From positions 7,807,081-7,871,080 of the forward strand of contig OX393563.1 of the NCBI GenBank assembly GCA_947652115.1: 64,000 bases of DNA, written 5' to 3'. This document shows positions 35,923-47,665 of this stretch, piece after piece. Positions within the stretch are counted from its first letter, which is position 1, and every line of letters starts with the position of its first letter. A program made the position numbers and the translations under genes. The stretch comes from Blastomussa wellsi. Lineage: Eukaryota; Cnidaria; Anthozoa; Scleractinia; Plerogyridae. A model generated the notes under the pieces. That model saw nothing but the letters and a program-made list of their open reading frames with translations. It was not told the origin of the DNA and did no database searches.

Positions 35923-36933
35923 GGCATTGCTCGTTGTTTAAGGCAAAAATAAACCCAGTACTAATTTGGCACGCATTCGATGCTACCATTTTACGTATAC
36001 TCGCAATTAATGGTTGTGCGAGTACTGAGATTGGCAATTTTCAGTAAACTTCCCTACAAAAGCTTCACGAAGCTTCACCTTGTCCGCCATTTTGAAATTT
36101 AGAAACGAAACCGCTGACACGCAATATCGCGCTGGGTTCGCGCGCTAGCGTTTAAATTTACAACAGCCTATCACAGTCATTCATTTACTTCAACAAACCA
36201 ATCAAATAGCAGCTTTATTCGAAGACGGCTTCACGTGAATCGATAAAACATCGACCAAGAAAAAGACGAAGGTGATTGCTTTCATCACCGTGGTAGGTTT
36301 TTGATATCCTTTCATCTCCAGAATGAAACGTGTTACTATGTTTGTCAGGAACTGCACAATTTATGGCTTAAAGTTTTAACAAGAAAAAGCACGTAAAAGA
36401 AACATTCAACGAAGGACTGTTGTCGAAGGTAAACTTTTTTGTGACTGATCGCTAACATTGTCGATACATGTATCTGTACATGTTTAGCTTTTTAATATAT
36501 TTAGCTAATTGGAGACTTTTAAAAGGTCTATCACGGTTCATCTGTGCTTTTTACTTTAGTTTGATAGGCCATGTAGCAATTGATAAGAATTTCTGGTATA
36601 TCAGACTCGTTGCTACACTTGTCTTGTCAGAGTGTCGCTTCGATTGTGCACTGTCACGACAAGGAGTCCTTCCAATCCTACCTGGACGAATCATAACATT
36701 ACTGACAGAAAACAGACCGTGAATGTTAGCTTGGTGGAAAACACATTTTCCCCCTATAAATAAATTTTCAATCAGCTTTTTCCTTGTCCAGTTGTTTTGT
36801 GGAGTACCAGCCTTTTTATTTGAATTTGTAGCCTTGTAGGGTTTGGATGTAGCTGGTGGCTATACATGTATATAATCATGATGCTGCAGTTCAGTGTCTG
36901 AGTAGTTTGTCAATTGGTACCCAATACCTCACA
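35923..36933. promoter_or_regulatory. Shared intergenic region between divergent POLG2 and TTK genes
   Basis: POLG2 starts at 35922 on the minus strand and TTK at 36934 on the plus strand. The GC-richer part at 36060-36300 around GCGCGCTAGCG and CCGCCATTTTGAAATTT is a plausible core promoter. A non-coding 5' exon of TTK could lie near 36250-36430 (GGTAGG donor near 36291), but this cannot be shown. Confidence 0.4.
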
Positions 36934-39437
36934 ATGGACCCTGAGACCACAGCAATACATAAAATTCAAGATAAAGGCAATAGACCAGAGGACTGGCTGG
37001 AATTTTTGGCTCTGCAGCGGTCAAAGGCAGAGACAGGTCTTACTGATGAAAACTGTCGGCATCTGCTATATCTTTATGAAAGAGCTGTCAGTCAAATTCC
37101 AGCTGAAGAAAATAAAAGAAATTTCTTCTATGCCCGGCTCCTTGTGGATTTTGCCTATCTTCAAATGTAAGTGTCTCTTTAAATTATGTTCATTTGAGAA
37201 AGATGAATTCTTGAGAATACTATGTTGAATGTAAGTTTAATATTCGCTTGTGGAAGTATTCATCAGGGTCGCATTAAATTTGCCGGTACCCATTTATACA
37301 CCTGGGTGAAGACAGTAAGTCCAAAACACTGTGAGAGTAAATTGCCTTGCCCAAGAACACAACACAATGCCCCGGCCAAGGCTCAAACTCGGACTGTTCC
37401 ATCTGGAGTGCAGCACACTAACCATTAGGTTGCCAAGCCATCCAGGGGGAGTAGAAATTAATATTAATATTGTGGGAGGAAAAATTTCTTGCCCAAGAAT
37501 ACTGGGTATATTGTTGCCAGTAATAATTTGCTGTAACCTTCTGTTTCAGGAGGATATCAGAAGACGATGCAAGGAGCACATTCCAGTTGGCCAGAAGCAA
37601 TGCCAAACACTTTGCTATTGTTTTTGTTGCATGGGCTCAGTTTGAGCTTTCATTAGGTTTGCATCCAGTTCTTTCCTTTATTAGCACTGTTCTAATCATT
37701 TCAAATGACTTTTATCAATTGAAAACAGTAAGTTAATATCTTTAAGTTGGTGATCAATCCTCCCTCTCTAACTGTATCTTCCTTTTCAGGAAACAAAAGC
37801 AAATGTAGAGGTCTGCTGCGTAAAGGAAAAGATTTTGAAGCGCAACCCAAAGAATTGCTGTTAAAAGCATATGACAACTTTGTGGCAGGAAAAAAGGTGT
37901 TGATTGAAGACTGTGAAGCACTAACTGGTTTTACAAGTTACAGAGGGAAACAAAAGAGTAGTGAATCATCAGTGGATTTGTCCCCTTTGAGTACAGGTAC
38001 AGTTGTACACTGTACATGTAGTTGTTAAATAAAAGAGCATTAAAAAAGAAACAGCAAGCAAATTGAAGGAGCTACGTCATGGTTTGTGCATTTTGAAAAA
38101 TTTAATTTTTTTTGTAATCAATGTCAGTCTTCTCCATCCTTGTTCCATCTTGGTTTAGTATCACTTCTTTGGTGTTTTTCTTCCTTAGTAAACTATTAGT
38201 TTTAGGTTTCCTACGTTTTAGAGTAATTTGGTTCATCGCAAAAAAATAACTCAAAATATCGTGACATACATGTACTGTAGCTCCTTTAAGTCATTCGGTA
38301 TTAATTTTGTTGAACAGGTAAAATTTTGGTATTCCAGTTTTATGAACAATAACTCATTATCAAGCAGTACTGCAGTGTGACATCTGACCTCTCTGTCATT
38401 TTGTATGATCCCAAATGCTGACTTAGTCAGACGTATGTCCTTTCAAAGGAGAAAAATTATTTGCAGCCCTGGTATGGATTATGCTAATTAAAATTAACAC
38501 TTGAAAATAATTAGTAACTACAAATGTACTGGTTCACACAGCTAAGTCAATTGCCTGTGGCTCTGATGTCTGAAGTCATATGGCTCTGAAGTCACAAGCA
38601 TGAAGCAAAATACATGTAGAATTATTGCACATTACCATTCCAGGCACTTGCATGCAACTTTCAGACCAGCACTTGATGATGAAGGTCTGCTTCCAAGGGG
38701 AGATTCAATGCTTCATGTGTCTAATTTGGAGCAGCTTTTCTTGTTGGGGAATATAATATCCCTCTCACTAGTTGTACCACCACAGTTTGAATCAGCTTTT
38801 TAGACTATTCCTAATCATTCAGTACTTTGCAGAATGTTTACTTACCATTTTCAAAAACCTGAAACCTTTGTTGTGTTCTGCAAACCATAAAGGTGATGAC
38901 AGTTCGACCGGCAATAGCACGCTATTTACTGACAGTGCAACATCAAAAGTAGCTGACAACACAAGTGCTGTGATTTCATTCAAGTTACCAAGTGTCTTGG
39001 AAAGCTGCGGCAAAAAGCAGCTGAGTTGCCGACGAAGTAACAGCAGCAGCAGTAGTGATGAGGCAGACACCATTCCCTTCCAGACATCTGCCGCCATCAG
39101 CCACAGGCAGAGAGGCAGCATGTCTACACACAAACCATCTGTAAAATCTACTCCAGACCCCAAATTAGGTTAGTATGTACATTGTATGAAAGGCTCCTTA
39201 TTACAAATTGGTTTTATTAACTGGGTTGATAATGTCAATTGGCCACCGTAAAGAGATTCAAGAGCTGACGTTTCGAGCGTTAGCCCTTCGTCGGAGCGTC
39301 AAGGAATTGTACGACGCACAATTCCTTGATTCGCTCTGACGAAGGGCTAACACTCGAAACGTCAGCTCTTGAATCTCTTTACGGTGGCCAATTGACATTA
39401 TCAACCCAGTTGATAAAACCAAGTTATATTGTTATAC

Positions 39438-39482
<45 letters not shown>

Positions 39483-42400
39483 CTATCCTTATTACAAATA
39501 CTGTGCAATCATTTTTAGCTCATGGGTGATGTAGGCATTCTGTGAGGTGTATAAAGTGACCTCATGATCAATGGTACTCACTCACTCATCACTTGATTGT
39601 TACACAAAATTGTGTATTATTCATGGATCCATCAGCTGCCTCATAGCAGCCCTTGATACAGGTTATGCCATCATTTAATTGAATCTAAGGAAAATCGTTG
39701 TATGTTGACAGCCAAGATCCTAGAAATTTGAAAAATCTGATGAATTATTTTATTTATCTCTACTCACATGCCCCAGGTACAGACAGTCTTGCCGGGTGCA
39801 TGAATCTGTCAGTTCGGCGCAACAAAATAAGACGTGGTCCCGTAGGGGCAGGGACGGGTTTCGGTCTTCCAATGAGAGTTAAGATGACACTACCAGCAGT
39901 AAGTGAACCTGGTGATGAGTTAGATGGTATTACGGAATTGGAATCCACGGTCAATGAGCCTCACCAAAGTTCTGAACCAGAGGTGGCACCCACAAGACTA
40001 CGAACCCACTTGGATAGTAGAAGTGTACGCACTTCATCGTCCAGCTCAGAAACAGAACGTGACAGTGAACAGAGACCTCCTACTCACGATCAAGAGTTTC
40101 ACAAGGAAACATGCAGTAACAGACGTGGAAAATATTCGGACAATGCTACAGTGGAATCGCAGAGTGTCTTCACATCACAAGCAGCCAACAGCCAAATTGG
40201 TAATCAGCAGCAGATCAATAGTATGCAAGAAGGGTTGCATTCATTCACTGGAAATCCTCATTCAGCAACGATAAATAACGCCAACAGACAGCAGGAAGAT
40301 GGAGCTAATTCAAGCCGTCAGCAAACGTGTCACCAATTACCGGCACCTCTCCATCAAATACCAACACCGCACCATGAGATACCAACACCCCACCATGAGA
40401 TACCAACTCTGCAACATGAGATAGCAACTCCGCACCATGAGATACCAACATCGCAAGGCCTGACACGCACATCCAACAGCATGAGTGCGTCATGTACAAT
40501 TCAGCGACAAAGTTCTTGTTCAATCACACCAGTTGTCCCTGGTAATGGTTGTTTTTCACAGCAGAATATTGCCCAAACCAGTCACAGTGGTCAACTGCAA
40601 GCGATTCCAGGTCAATTCCACGGTGTTGGTTATGCCCCAGGCATGCAGTTTGCAAGGCCTGTGGTCGCCACTGCCCAAACTAATCAGGACGTTATAGTTG
40701 TGAAGGGCAAATCATACCAGAAGTTGGGAACAATTGGAAAAGGAGGCTCCAGCAAGGTTAGCTCTCAGCACCATGACTGTTTTGCTGTGCCTTTTTATTG
40801 AGCTTTTTTTATTTTAAGTCCACTTCTGACAGAGTTCGCATTTTTAATCCGTACAATGGCGGCAACGTGAAACTTGACCACATACTGTGCAGTCGTGTGC
40901 ACTGTACAATATCGTACTTTTCCTGCTTCTTTCTTCTGTTTTGTTTTGTTTCACGTGCATAATATACAATGTGGAATATACAAAATTAAAGTGAATTCTC
41001 GCAGTCAAAGTTGCCAAAAATTGCCGCAGCGTTGCCCCGTCTTGCACTGTTCAATGCAACGAAGAAGTTCCATGAAATGGGGTTCACCAGGAAGTTGTCG
41101 ATGCGTACGGGATCATGTATCTCTGTAATCAGCGATCTACATTTTCTATTTTACTATATGTAAGACTGTTATAAAATTAGCCTGCTAGTCCGTTAGCATG
41201 AAACCGTTTCTGTTCGTTATACTGCAACTACTACAGGTGTTCCAAGCATTCGACGGTAAGAGAATAAGTGCCATAAAGTACGTGAATTTGGAAGAAGCCG
41301 ATGACTTCATCGTTCAGAGTTACATTAACGAAGTTCAACTGTTAGAGAGACTGCAGGGAAATGATAATATCGTCAAATTGTTTGACTGGTGAGTACAACT
41401 TGTTCCTTTCTGGCTGTTTCAACCTGCCCTTCTCTCAGACCTACAGTACTGTTGCGGGAAAAAATGCACATATCAGGTTATGTTAAAGGGGCAATATCAC
41501 AGGTCCGCATGATGATTGACGGCAGCGAAAAATGTAACCGTTGACATGAGCAGAGTTCGCGTGTTATTGAAAAGCGCAGTAAAGTTGTTTCCAACAATAG
41601 AGAAGCAGCCCAAACTGCTACTTGCGCAAACAGCTCAGTACGCTGAACGATACTTTCCTTTACTTAAATTTCCACTTCATTCTTTTAGGGAATTAAGCCA
41701 GGAAAAAAGCCACCTAATTTTAGTGATGGAATGCGGAAGTATTGACCTGGCGGGTTTCTTGAGGAAAAATCGCACGAAAATCACCGAGGGTGAGCTTCAG
41801 GTGTTTTGGAGACAGATGCTGGAGGCTGTTCATGTGATTCATGAATCGCGTATCATTCATAGCGACCTGAAGCCTGCCAACTTCCTGTTGGTGGAAGGAC
41901 GTCTGAAACTTATCGATTTCGGAATCGCTAATGCGTTACAAGTAAGTGAAACAGATTTGGTATGGTCATTTGCGCTCCTGTTATTAAAAACAGTTCACAT
42001 TATTTTGTTATCAAATGCTGAAAATATGGGAAAGGAAAAAGGAACATTTCCGTATCGTGTAGCATGAGTTCAATTTTGCGGATTGGCGATTTGTTGAGGC
42101 TTGCGGGGAGGAATTAACATAAATTAAACTGGGAATTTATTTTTTTGATTTTCTGTCAGTTCCAGCAGCAGAACATTAACAAGGAAGGAGAGTAATATTT
42201 TCAACTTTAAGTACTCTACTGTTTTGAGGCGTTGGCAATATCTTACTGAGGTCAAAAGGACTTGCACAACGGTGACAGTGTATTGTGCCTTAGAGTAGAC
42301 GTATACCATGTAGCTTTGTTTGCGATACTGATTGTTTATCGAAGCCTAAATCAAAGTTAATGGTCTTGTTTACGTCCGTTATATCATGCTCGCCCTGGAC

Positions 42401-45227
42401 TGAGGGTAGAAAATTTTTACGGCATTTTATTTTTCAATGGGAACTTAGAACCTGAAAAGTTTGTTACCCGGTATTCATCCTCGTATTTTGAAATGCTATA
42501 TATAGCTGTCCATTCGTTTCACGGCTGAGCAGAGTTGTTTTTCTTCTTTCTCTCAGGGAGACAAGACAAGCATAGAGCTTAACACACAGGTTGGCACATT
42601 AAACTTTATGTCTCCAGAAGCGTTCCAAGACATATCTCATGCTCCTCGATTCGACAATGCAGGAAATGCAAAACCAAGAATGAAGGTAAGACATGTCAGT
42701 CTTAATCACAACAAGACTGTATCAAAGCCGGACACCGCATCTATCTTCAATTTTCTCTGCGACCATTACACAGCTTAGGCCTCGGTGTCACGTGTGGCCT
42801 GGAATCTTATTTTTAATTTTCCTAGAGCACAGCCTTTGCAAGTAGCCTTGCCCAATTGTCTTAACTCTTTTCTGTTTACCCTTAAAGATCGGCCGAGCAA
42901 GCGACGTGTGGTCCCTTGGTTGTATCCTGTACATGATGGTTTATGGCAAGACGCCTTTCCAACACATCACCAATCATGTTGTTAAGTTGCAATGCATTAT
43001 GGATCCCTCACATGTCATCGAGTTCCCGGATATCAAGGACAAGCGCCTGCTTGACGTCATGAAGGTTTGTCAGCTCATCAGTCTCGATATGAAAAAAATT
43101 ACCTATTTGGGATTCAACACTGCTTACGCTCTGAATTCGTCTGCAGGGTTGTCTTCGCAGGTCTCCCAAGGAGCGCTACACTATTCCAAATCTGTTGGCT
43201 CATCCTTACATTAATCCGTCTGCGAACGGTAAGTATTTAGTTGAACGTACATGTTTTTTCTTAACTAAGAGATGTCAGAAGAACGGGAGGCAAGTTCCAA
43301 AAAATTGAGCCTACTCGCTCAATTAACTACTTATTAACCGAGTGTGAGGTCTTTGCGGGAAAGTCTGAAACTGAGGCCTTGCCGTATTGATTGCGCGATA
43401 ACCGGACAGCGTGTCAGGTTCGTACTCGTAATCGACCTGTAGACATTGCGGGAGAACAATGCCCTGGCAATTAGCCAATCGGAGTGCGCGTTATAGCGGC
43501 TAAAAGCACTAGCCATACAATAAAAGGGCACAGTGTAATACGTAAGTACACACAAGGCTGCAACTGGGTCGCTTTGAATAGAATCGACACTGGTCTTGCA
43601 TAGCGTAGAATAATTCTTTCTTTTTGATGTTTTTCTCACTAAAAGTTCCCCTGGTGGAGGTCATCGAGGATGAAGATAAAATGTTCGACGTCCTGATGGA
43701 GTTTGCTAAAGCTGATGTTAACTCGCCGCGCTCAGTACGAGCTCTTAGCAAGGTAGAAATTGTTGTCGTGATTAAAATTTATACATGTACACGAATTTAG
43801 ATAGAGTCGAGAACATGTAAGCCTGGCATCCTGCAGATTTAAACCATGCGCGCGCTTACAAGAGAGTTCTGACCACTGAATGCGTCCAGTTGGTGAGATT
43901 ATTTAAAAATATAAAATATATAATTTGCAGGAAAACATAGCTTGCAGCTCTACCGTCGGACTTGAATTGATCGAATTTGAGTCTCTGGGACTAGATTTGG
44001 AACTGGGTTTTTGTATGTTGATGTTAAAACTTAACTCTAAGAATATTATTATTGCAAAAGGCTTTACTCTCGTGTAGCCTCTCTTTACTCAGGTCTATAA
44101 ATGGGTACCGGCAAATTTAGTGTTGGGGATAACACTGCGATTGACTGGACCCCCATTCACAAGCTTTCGAGTTCTTTATCACACCGAACTTTGTAAACAT
44201 TTGGTGTTTTTACCCACTTCGATCAAAATGCTTTTTCTTTTCGTCAGAGTTTCTTTACACAGCTCCTTACTGGTAAAAAGGTCAGCGTTTCATCTGCTGT
44301 ACCAAGACCCTTGGGTCCTGCACAATCCCAGCATGCAATGCAACCTGTCCAGGCTCCAGCAGTCCGTCAGCCTTTGGTTGGAATTGACTTACAAGCGCTA
44401 AATCAGGCACAGAAGGCATTAAAACCTCCGCACGCGTCGGGAAATGCCAAGTACATGACAGGGAATGCTAACGAACACAGTAAGGTAATGAACGAATTCA
44501 ATTCGCCATTTTCGCATTGCCCATAATACACCTTGTTTGCAACCCAAAATTTTGCATAAGCATTGTCTTCAGTTTCTCTTGGGACGACTGTAATACCCAG
44601 GAGAATTGGGAAACAAAGGTTATGCAAAATTTTGGGGGGTAAACAAGGTGTGTTATGGGCAACGCGAAAATGGTCAACATGAATAAAGAGATCAAACGCC
44701 TTGTCGAGTTTCTTGGTTCGCCGGCTTGATCGCTCACTTTTCGTGGATTTTCGTGTCCTTGTTCTTATAAAATTTTCTTTTTTTATATCTCGCCGGTTGT
44801 TTAGAAAAAGTGAAAACAAGGGATGGATTATTTCATTTGTCAGTCCACAGTTATTCTTCAAACAGAAAACCATTATATTTTACTTGTAATAGTTATGACT
44901 ATTAAGGACTAAGCAACTGTTAAATATTGTTTCACAAGTTAAATGAAATCACTCCATTATCTTTTGCAATCACTGTGCAGGAAAACGCGGATCTTAACGG
45001 GTTATTGAAGCATGAGCTTGTCGAGAAATACAAGAATGCACTCCCTCGCGACACGACGTCCGAGTCTACATTTGGTAAGTGTCATTTGCTTTCGCTTTGA
45101 GAGAGAAGAAGAGGTCAGTAAATTGTATCAAAACGTATCAATAATTTGTGCTTTATCGACTGGACGTTTTAAAGCTTCTTTCTTCCATTTTGCAGAACAA
45201 ACCTGGAACACAGCATATGGAAAGTGA
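36934..45227 (+). CDS. TTK: Dual-specificity protein kinase TTK/Mps1
   Basis: Fourteen exons, all phases consistent, ~1016 aa: 36934-37166, 37550-37656, 37790-37996, 38893-39168, 39777-40756, 41237-41388, 41689-41941, 42557-42685, 42888-43064, 43147-43228, 43646-43752, 44263-44484, 44981-45074, 45196-45227. The N-terminal ~160 aa form the TPR-type module ([38 protein letters not shown]) that directs Mps1 to kinetochores. A long low-complexity linker follows (aa ~160-580). The kinase domain (~585-865) has the glycine loop GKGGSSKVF, Lys615 in [20 protein letters not shown] (709-717), DFG (728-730), FMSPEAF and [21 protein letters not shown]. Human TTK is 857 aa; the extra length is in the linker and C-terminal tail. 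Role: spindle assembly checkpoint, phosphorylating KNL1 MELT motifs. Introns carry SINEs and MITEs. Confidence 0.95.
37258..37460 (-). repeat. tRNA-derived SINE, family A, copy 3
   Basis: Reverse-orientation copy: CCGGTACCCATTTATACACC, AGAGTAAATTGCCTTGCCC, GGCCAAGGCTCAAACTCGG and GCAGCACACTAACCATTAGG. It lies in TTK intron 1. Confidence 0.65.
38060..38292. mobile_element. MITE family R, copy 1
   Basis: GAAGGAGCTACGTCATGG at the left mirrors the right end, CGTGACATACATGTACTGTAGCTCCTTT. The interior contains TGCATTTTGAAAAATTTAA and TCTTTGGTGTTTTTCTTCC with TTAGTAAACTATTAG. Shared with 63742-63912 and the split copy around 47327/53940. Located in TTK intron 3. Confidence 0.65.
39210..39424. mobile_element. 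Foldback repeat carrying two opposed hammerhead-like motifs
   Basis: Arms of ~100 bp: ACTGGGTTGATAATGTCAATTGGCCACCGTAAAGAGATTC on the left mirrors the right end exactly or nearly so, centred near 39316. The plus strand has CTGACGAAGGGC with ACTCGAAACGTC (39336-39363); the minus strand has a relative at 39294-39267 with CCGA in place of CUGA. CTGAnGA plus GAAAC with an adjacent GTC is the hammerhead ribozyme core found in Penelope-like elements. In TTK intron 4. Confidence 0.65.
40350..40455 (+). repeat. In-frame 21-bp tandem repeat coding for PTPHHEI units in TTK
   Basis: About five 21-bp units of the type CCAACACCGCACCATGAGATA run through TTK exon 5, giving a heptad of the form I-P-T-P-H-H-E with small variations. 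The frame is kept by the 21-bp period. It is in the disordered linker before the kinase domain. Confidence 0.85.
44050..44165 (+). repeat. Family A SINE fragment
   Basis: GGCTTTACTCTCGTGTAGCC, CTCAGGTCTATAAATGGGTACC and GGGGATAACACTGCGATTGACTGG match the 3' half of family A SINEs. The tRNA-like head is missing. In TTK intron 11. Confidence 0.55.
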
Positions 45228-46205
45228 ACAAACCCTTCTTCATGAGGGCCTTTGTGTCCCATGAAGCCGTCTCTTCAGCAAAGAGAACACTTCTATATAA
45301 TATTTTTTTAATCCTTTTCTTTGCTTTGTTTTGTTAATCTATTAAGTATTGTGTACTCCTCACAACCGAGCGTGTTCACTTACGTGACAAGCGGCGTTAT
45401 TGAATTGCTGAAACATGGCGATGTTTGAAGAAAAAGTTCCTTTCCCAGAAGACTGGTTTGGTACACCAATCTGAATGTGGCCTCCGTTTCTTTGTTTTGG
45501 AACACCAATATGGCTTCTGTGACGTCATGGAATCGCGGTCGCTTGTTATGCAACCGATGTGAAGCGCGGGAAAAAAATTCAAAACGCGCGTGAGCCAGTC
45601 AAAGATTGGCTTTTTCTTTTGTATTTCTATCGATCCTGTCGCTCAAAATCTCGTTTTGCGATTGAAATACGCTGGCGATACCCTCTTGTCGCTTTCTTCT
45701 AAACGCAAGCATCTTCGCTGCCAGAGGAAGAGCGAGGATCAACGCTGTTAGAAGAGAAATTCCAGACAAAGAAAGCATAAATTATGCGGCTGTATCATTC
45801 CCAGAGTTCCAAACTGGGAAAGACTTGAGAAAATTGGGAAATCCCTCAAGGCCAGATGTGAACATTTCACAAACTGGTTGTAATTAAATAACACAAAGTT
45901 CATTCGTATTTTCCGATTCTATCGTGGTTTTCATAACTTTTGTATACCTTTTGTTGGACAAATATGTATCGAACAGTCCCGAAAAATTCGAGCCAAATAA
46001 CCGACAGGGTGGGCGGTTCGTAGTCTCCTTCGCAGCAGTTTTTGGGGCATCAGTCCCAAAAAACAGCTGCAAACGGGGTCTCGTAGCTTATTTGTTATTA
46101 ATTATTAAATCAAATGTAAATACATATTTTTGGGAAAAAAATTATTACTACGTAGTGTTATACTGTAAACATTTGAAGTCTTGAACTAATGTAATAACCT
46201 CATAC
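45228..46205. other. Intergenic stretch after TTK
   Basis: No gene was recognised. It contains a stretch typical of repeats (CACCAATATGGCTTCTGTGACGTCA near 45503) and a small palindrome near 46033-46070 (CAGTTTTTGGGGCATCAGTCCCAAAAAACAGCTG-like). No clear polyadenylation signal was found close to the TTK stop. Confidence 0.4.
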
Positions 46206-46211
46206 CCTTAC

Positions 46212-46803
46212 TACACTACGAGCAGTCCTTTTTTATGTCCTTAAAGCGCCAGTGCGAACAGTCATGTCCAATACACCCGCACTGTATCGATCCGTTGAAG
46301 TCATATTCAGTTCGTTCGATTCGTACGGATCGTTTAAATGTTCTACGCCCCGTAGTAGGGTTGACGGTTCGTATATTTTATATTACATCTCAACGATCCG
46401 TAAATTTCAAACGGATCGTCATCCCTTCTTACGGAGCGAAAAGAGCAATCAACGGTCCGTTTCATTCGGTCCGAAGTGCATCTCATTAAATGAGAGGCCA
46501 TGTGTGTGTGTTAACGGATCGTTCAATTCGTTCGATTCGCAATTCTTGCATCTCATTAAATCAACAGAGTGTAGTCGTGCGGCTCGTAATTCTTGCTTGG
46601 AAGGGAATACTGTATACATGTATATTCCTCGTTCTAAATGTGGAAAATACCAGACATGCTTTCTAGCTGAGTGCGGGTGTATTGGACAACCCTCAGTGCG
46701 AAGCGAATAGACATGTCGCCTCTCCTCTTGCCGCCAGATTTCACGCGGCCATAATTATTCGCTTCGCGCTCGCACTCGACGGACTAAGGAAAAAAGGGAC
46801 TTC
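46212..46803. mobile_element. ~590-bp non-autonomous DNA transposon
   Basis: ACTACGAGCAGTCCTTTTTT at the left and AAAAAAGGGACTTCTCGTAGT at the right form outer inverted repeats. A second inverted pair lies inside (TGTCCAATACACCCGCACTG and AGTGCGGGTGTATTGGACA). The middle has several CGGATCGTT-type short repeats in both directions. ORFs of up to 152 codons here look non-functional. Confidence 0.6.
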
Positions 46804-47441
46804 TCGTAGTCTATACGTTGACCATTAACCGTGGTCCACTTCTGAATGTTTCAAATGTCAAATGAAATTTATAGAAACAACAGAATTAATGTAAATCATA
46901 AGACACCACAGAAAATCTAAATGGAAAAGAAAACTTTAAAGATTCAGACAAACTCTCTTTGTGTCTGCTTTTCTGTTAGTTGTTAATCTCTGAGTTGTTT
47001 TTGTGCGAGGCAGATGAACAATTGAGCATCTAAAAAACGGGCCTGTGTGATGTATTACTTGTTCTAACTTTATTGTTTCCATCAAAGACTGAGAAAAGAA
47101 AGTATTTTTGTGAACAGTTGTTTATTTTTTTGGAGAACCTAGTTTCGTGTACAGGGCTCCTTCCTGAAATCAACGGACGGCAACATATTTCCCGCCGAAA
47201 GGCATGTTTGTGTCGAACTTTGCAAGTGCATTTGGCGCGGACATTTTGGAAACGAAACTCGAAGAGGGCTATTTAAGCGTTCCTCAGACCGGAGAAACAA
47301 TTTTCCAGGCAAGCTCGACATACTTTTAAAGGACTACATCATGGTTTGTGTATTTTGAAAAAAATAGCCTAAATTTCTCAAATTCGTAATTTGCAATCTG
47401 TCTCAGGCCTCAGTTATATGGTCTCGGGTACCCGAGACAAC

Positions 47442-47665
47442 TGTGGGGAAGCAGTAAATACGACAGAGAACTCAATGTAATTATACTATATTTCTCTGAT
47501 GAGACAGCATCAACACAACATGGCGGTCATGATAAGCGAGAAAAAGCGGGAAAACGAGTTCAGTTCTTGTGACGTAAACATTACATAAGTGACCGCTGAC
47601 CAGATAACGAATTACACGAAAAGAAACAAAATAAACGTTCAAATGTCGATTATAACTATTTCACA
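47442..47665 (-). repeat. 3' LTR of the BEL/Pao element
   Basis: 224 bp; no difference seen on reading against 53213-53436. The coding frame ends inside it (stop at 47656-47658). Confidence 0.93.

Noticed and set aside
46252..46710. 152-codon plus-strand ORF
   Set aside because: It lies wholly within the inverted-repeat element 46212-46803 and its protein has no domain; the frame is probably chance.
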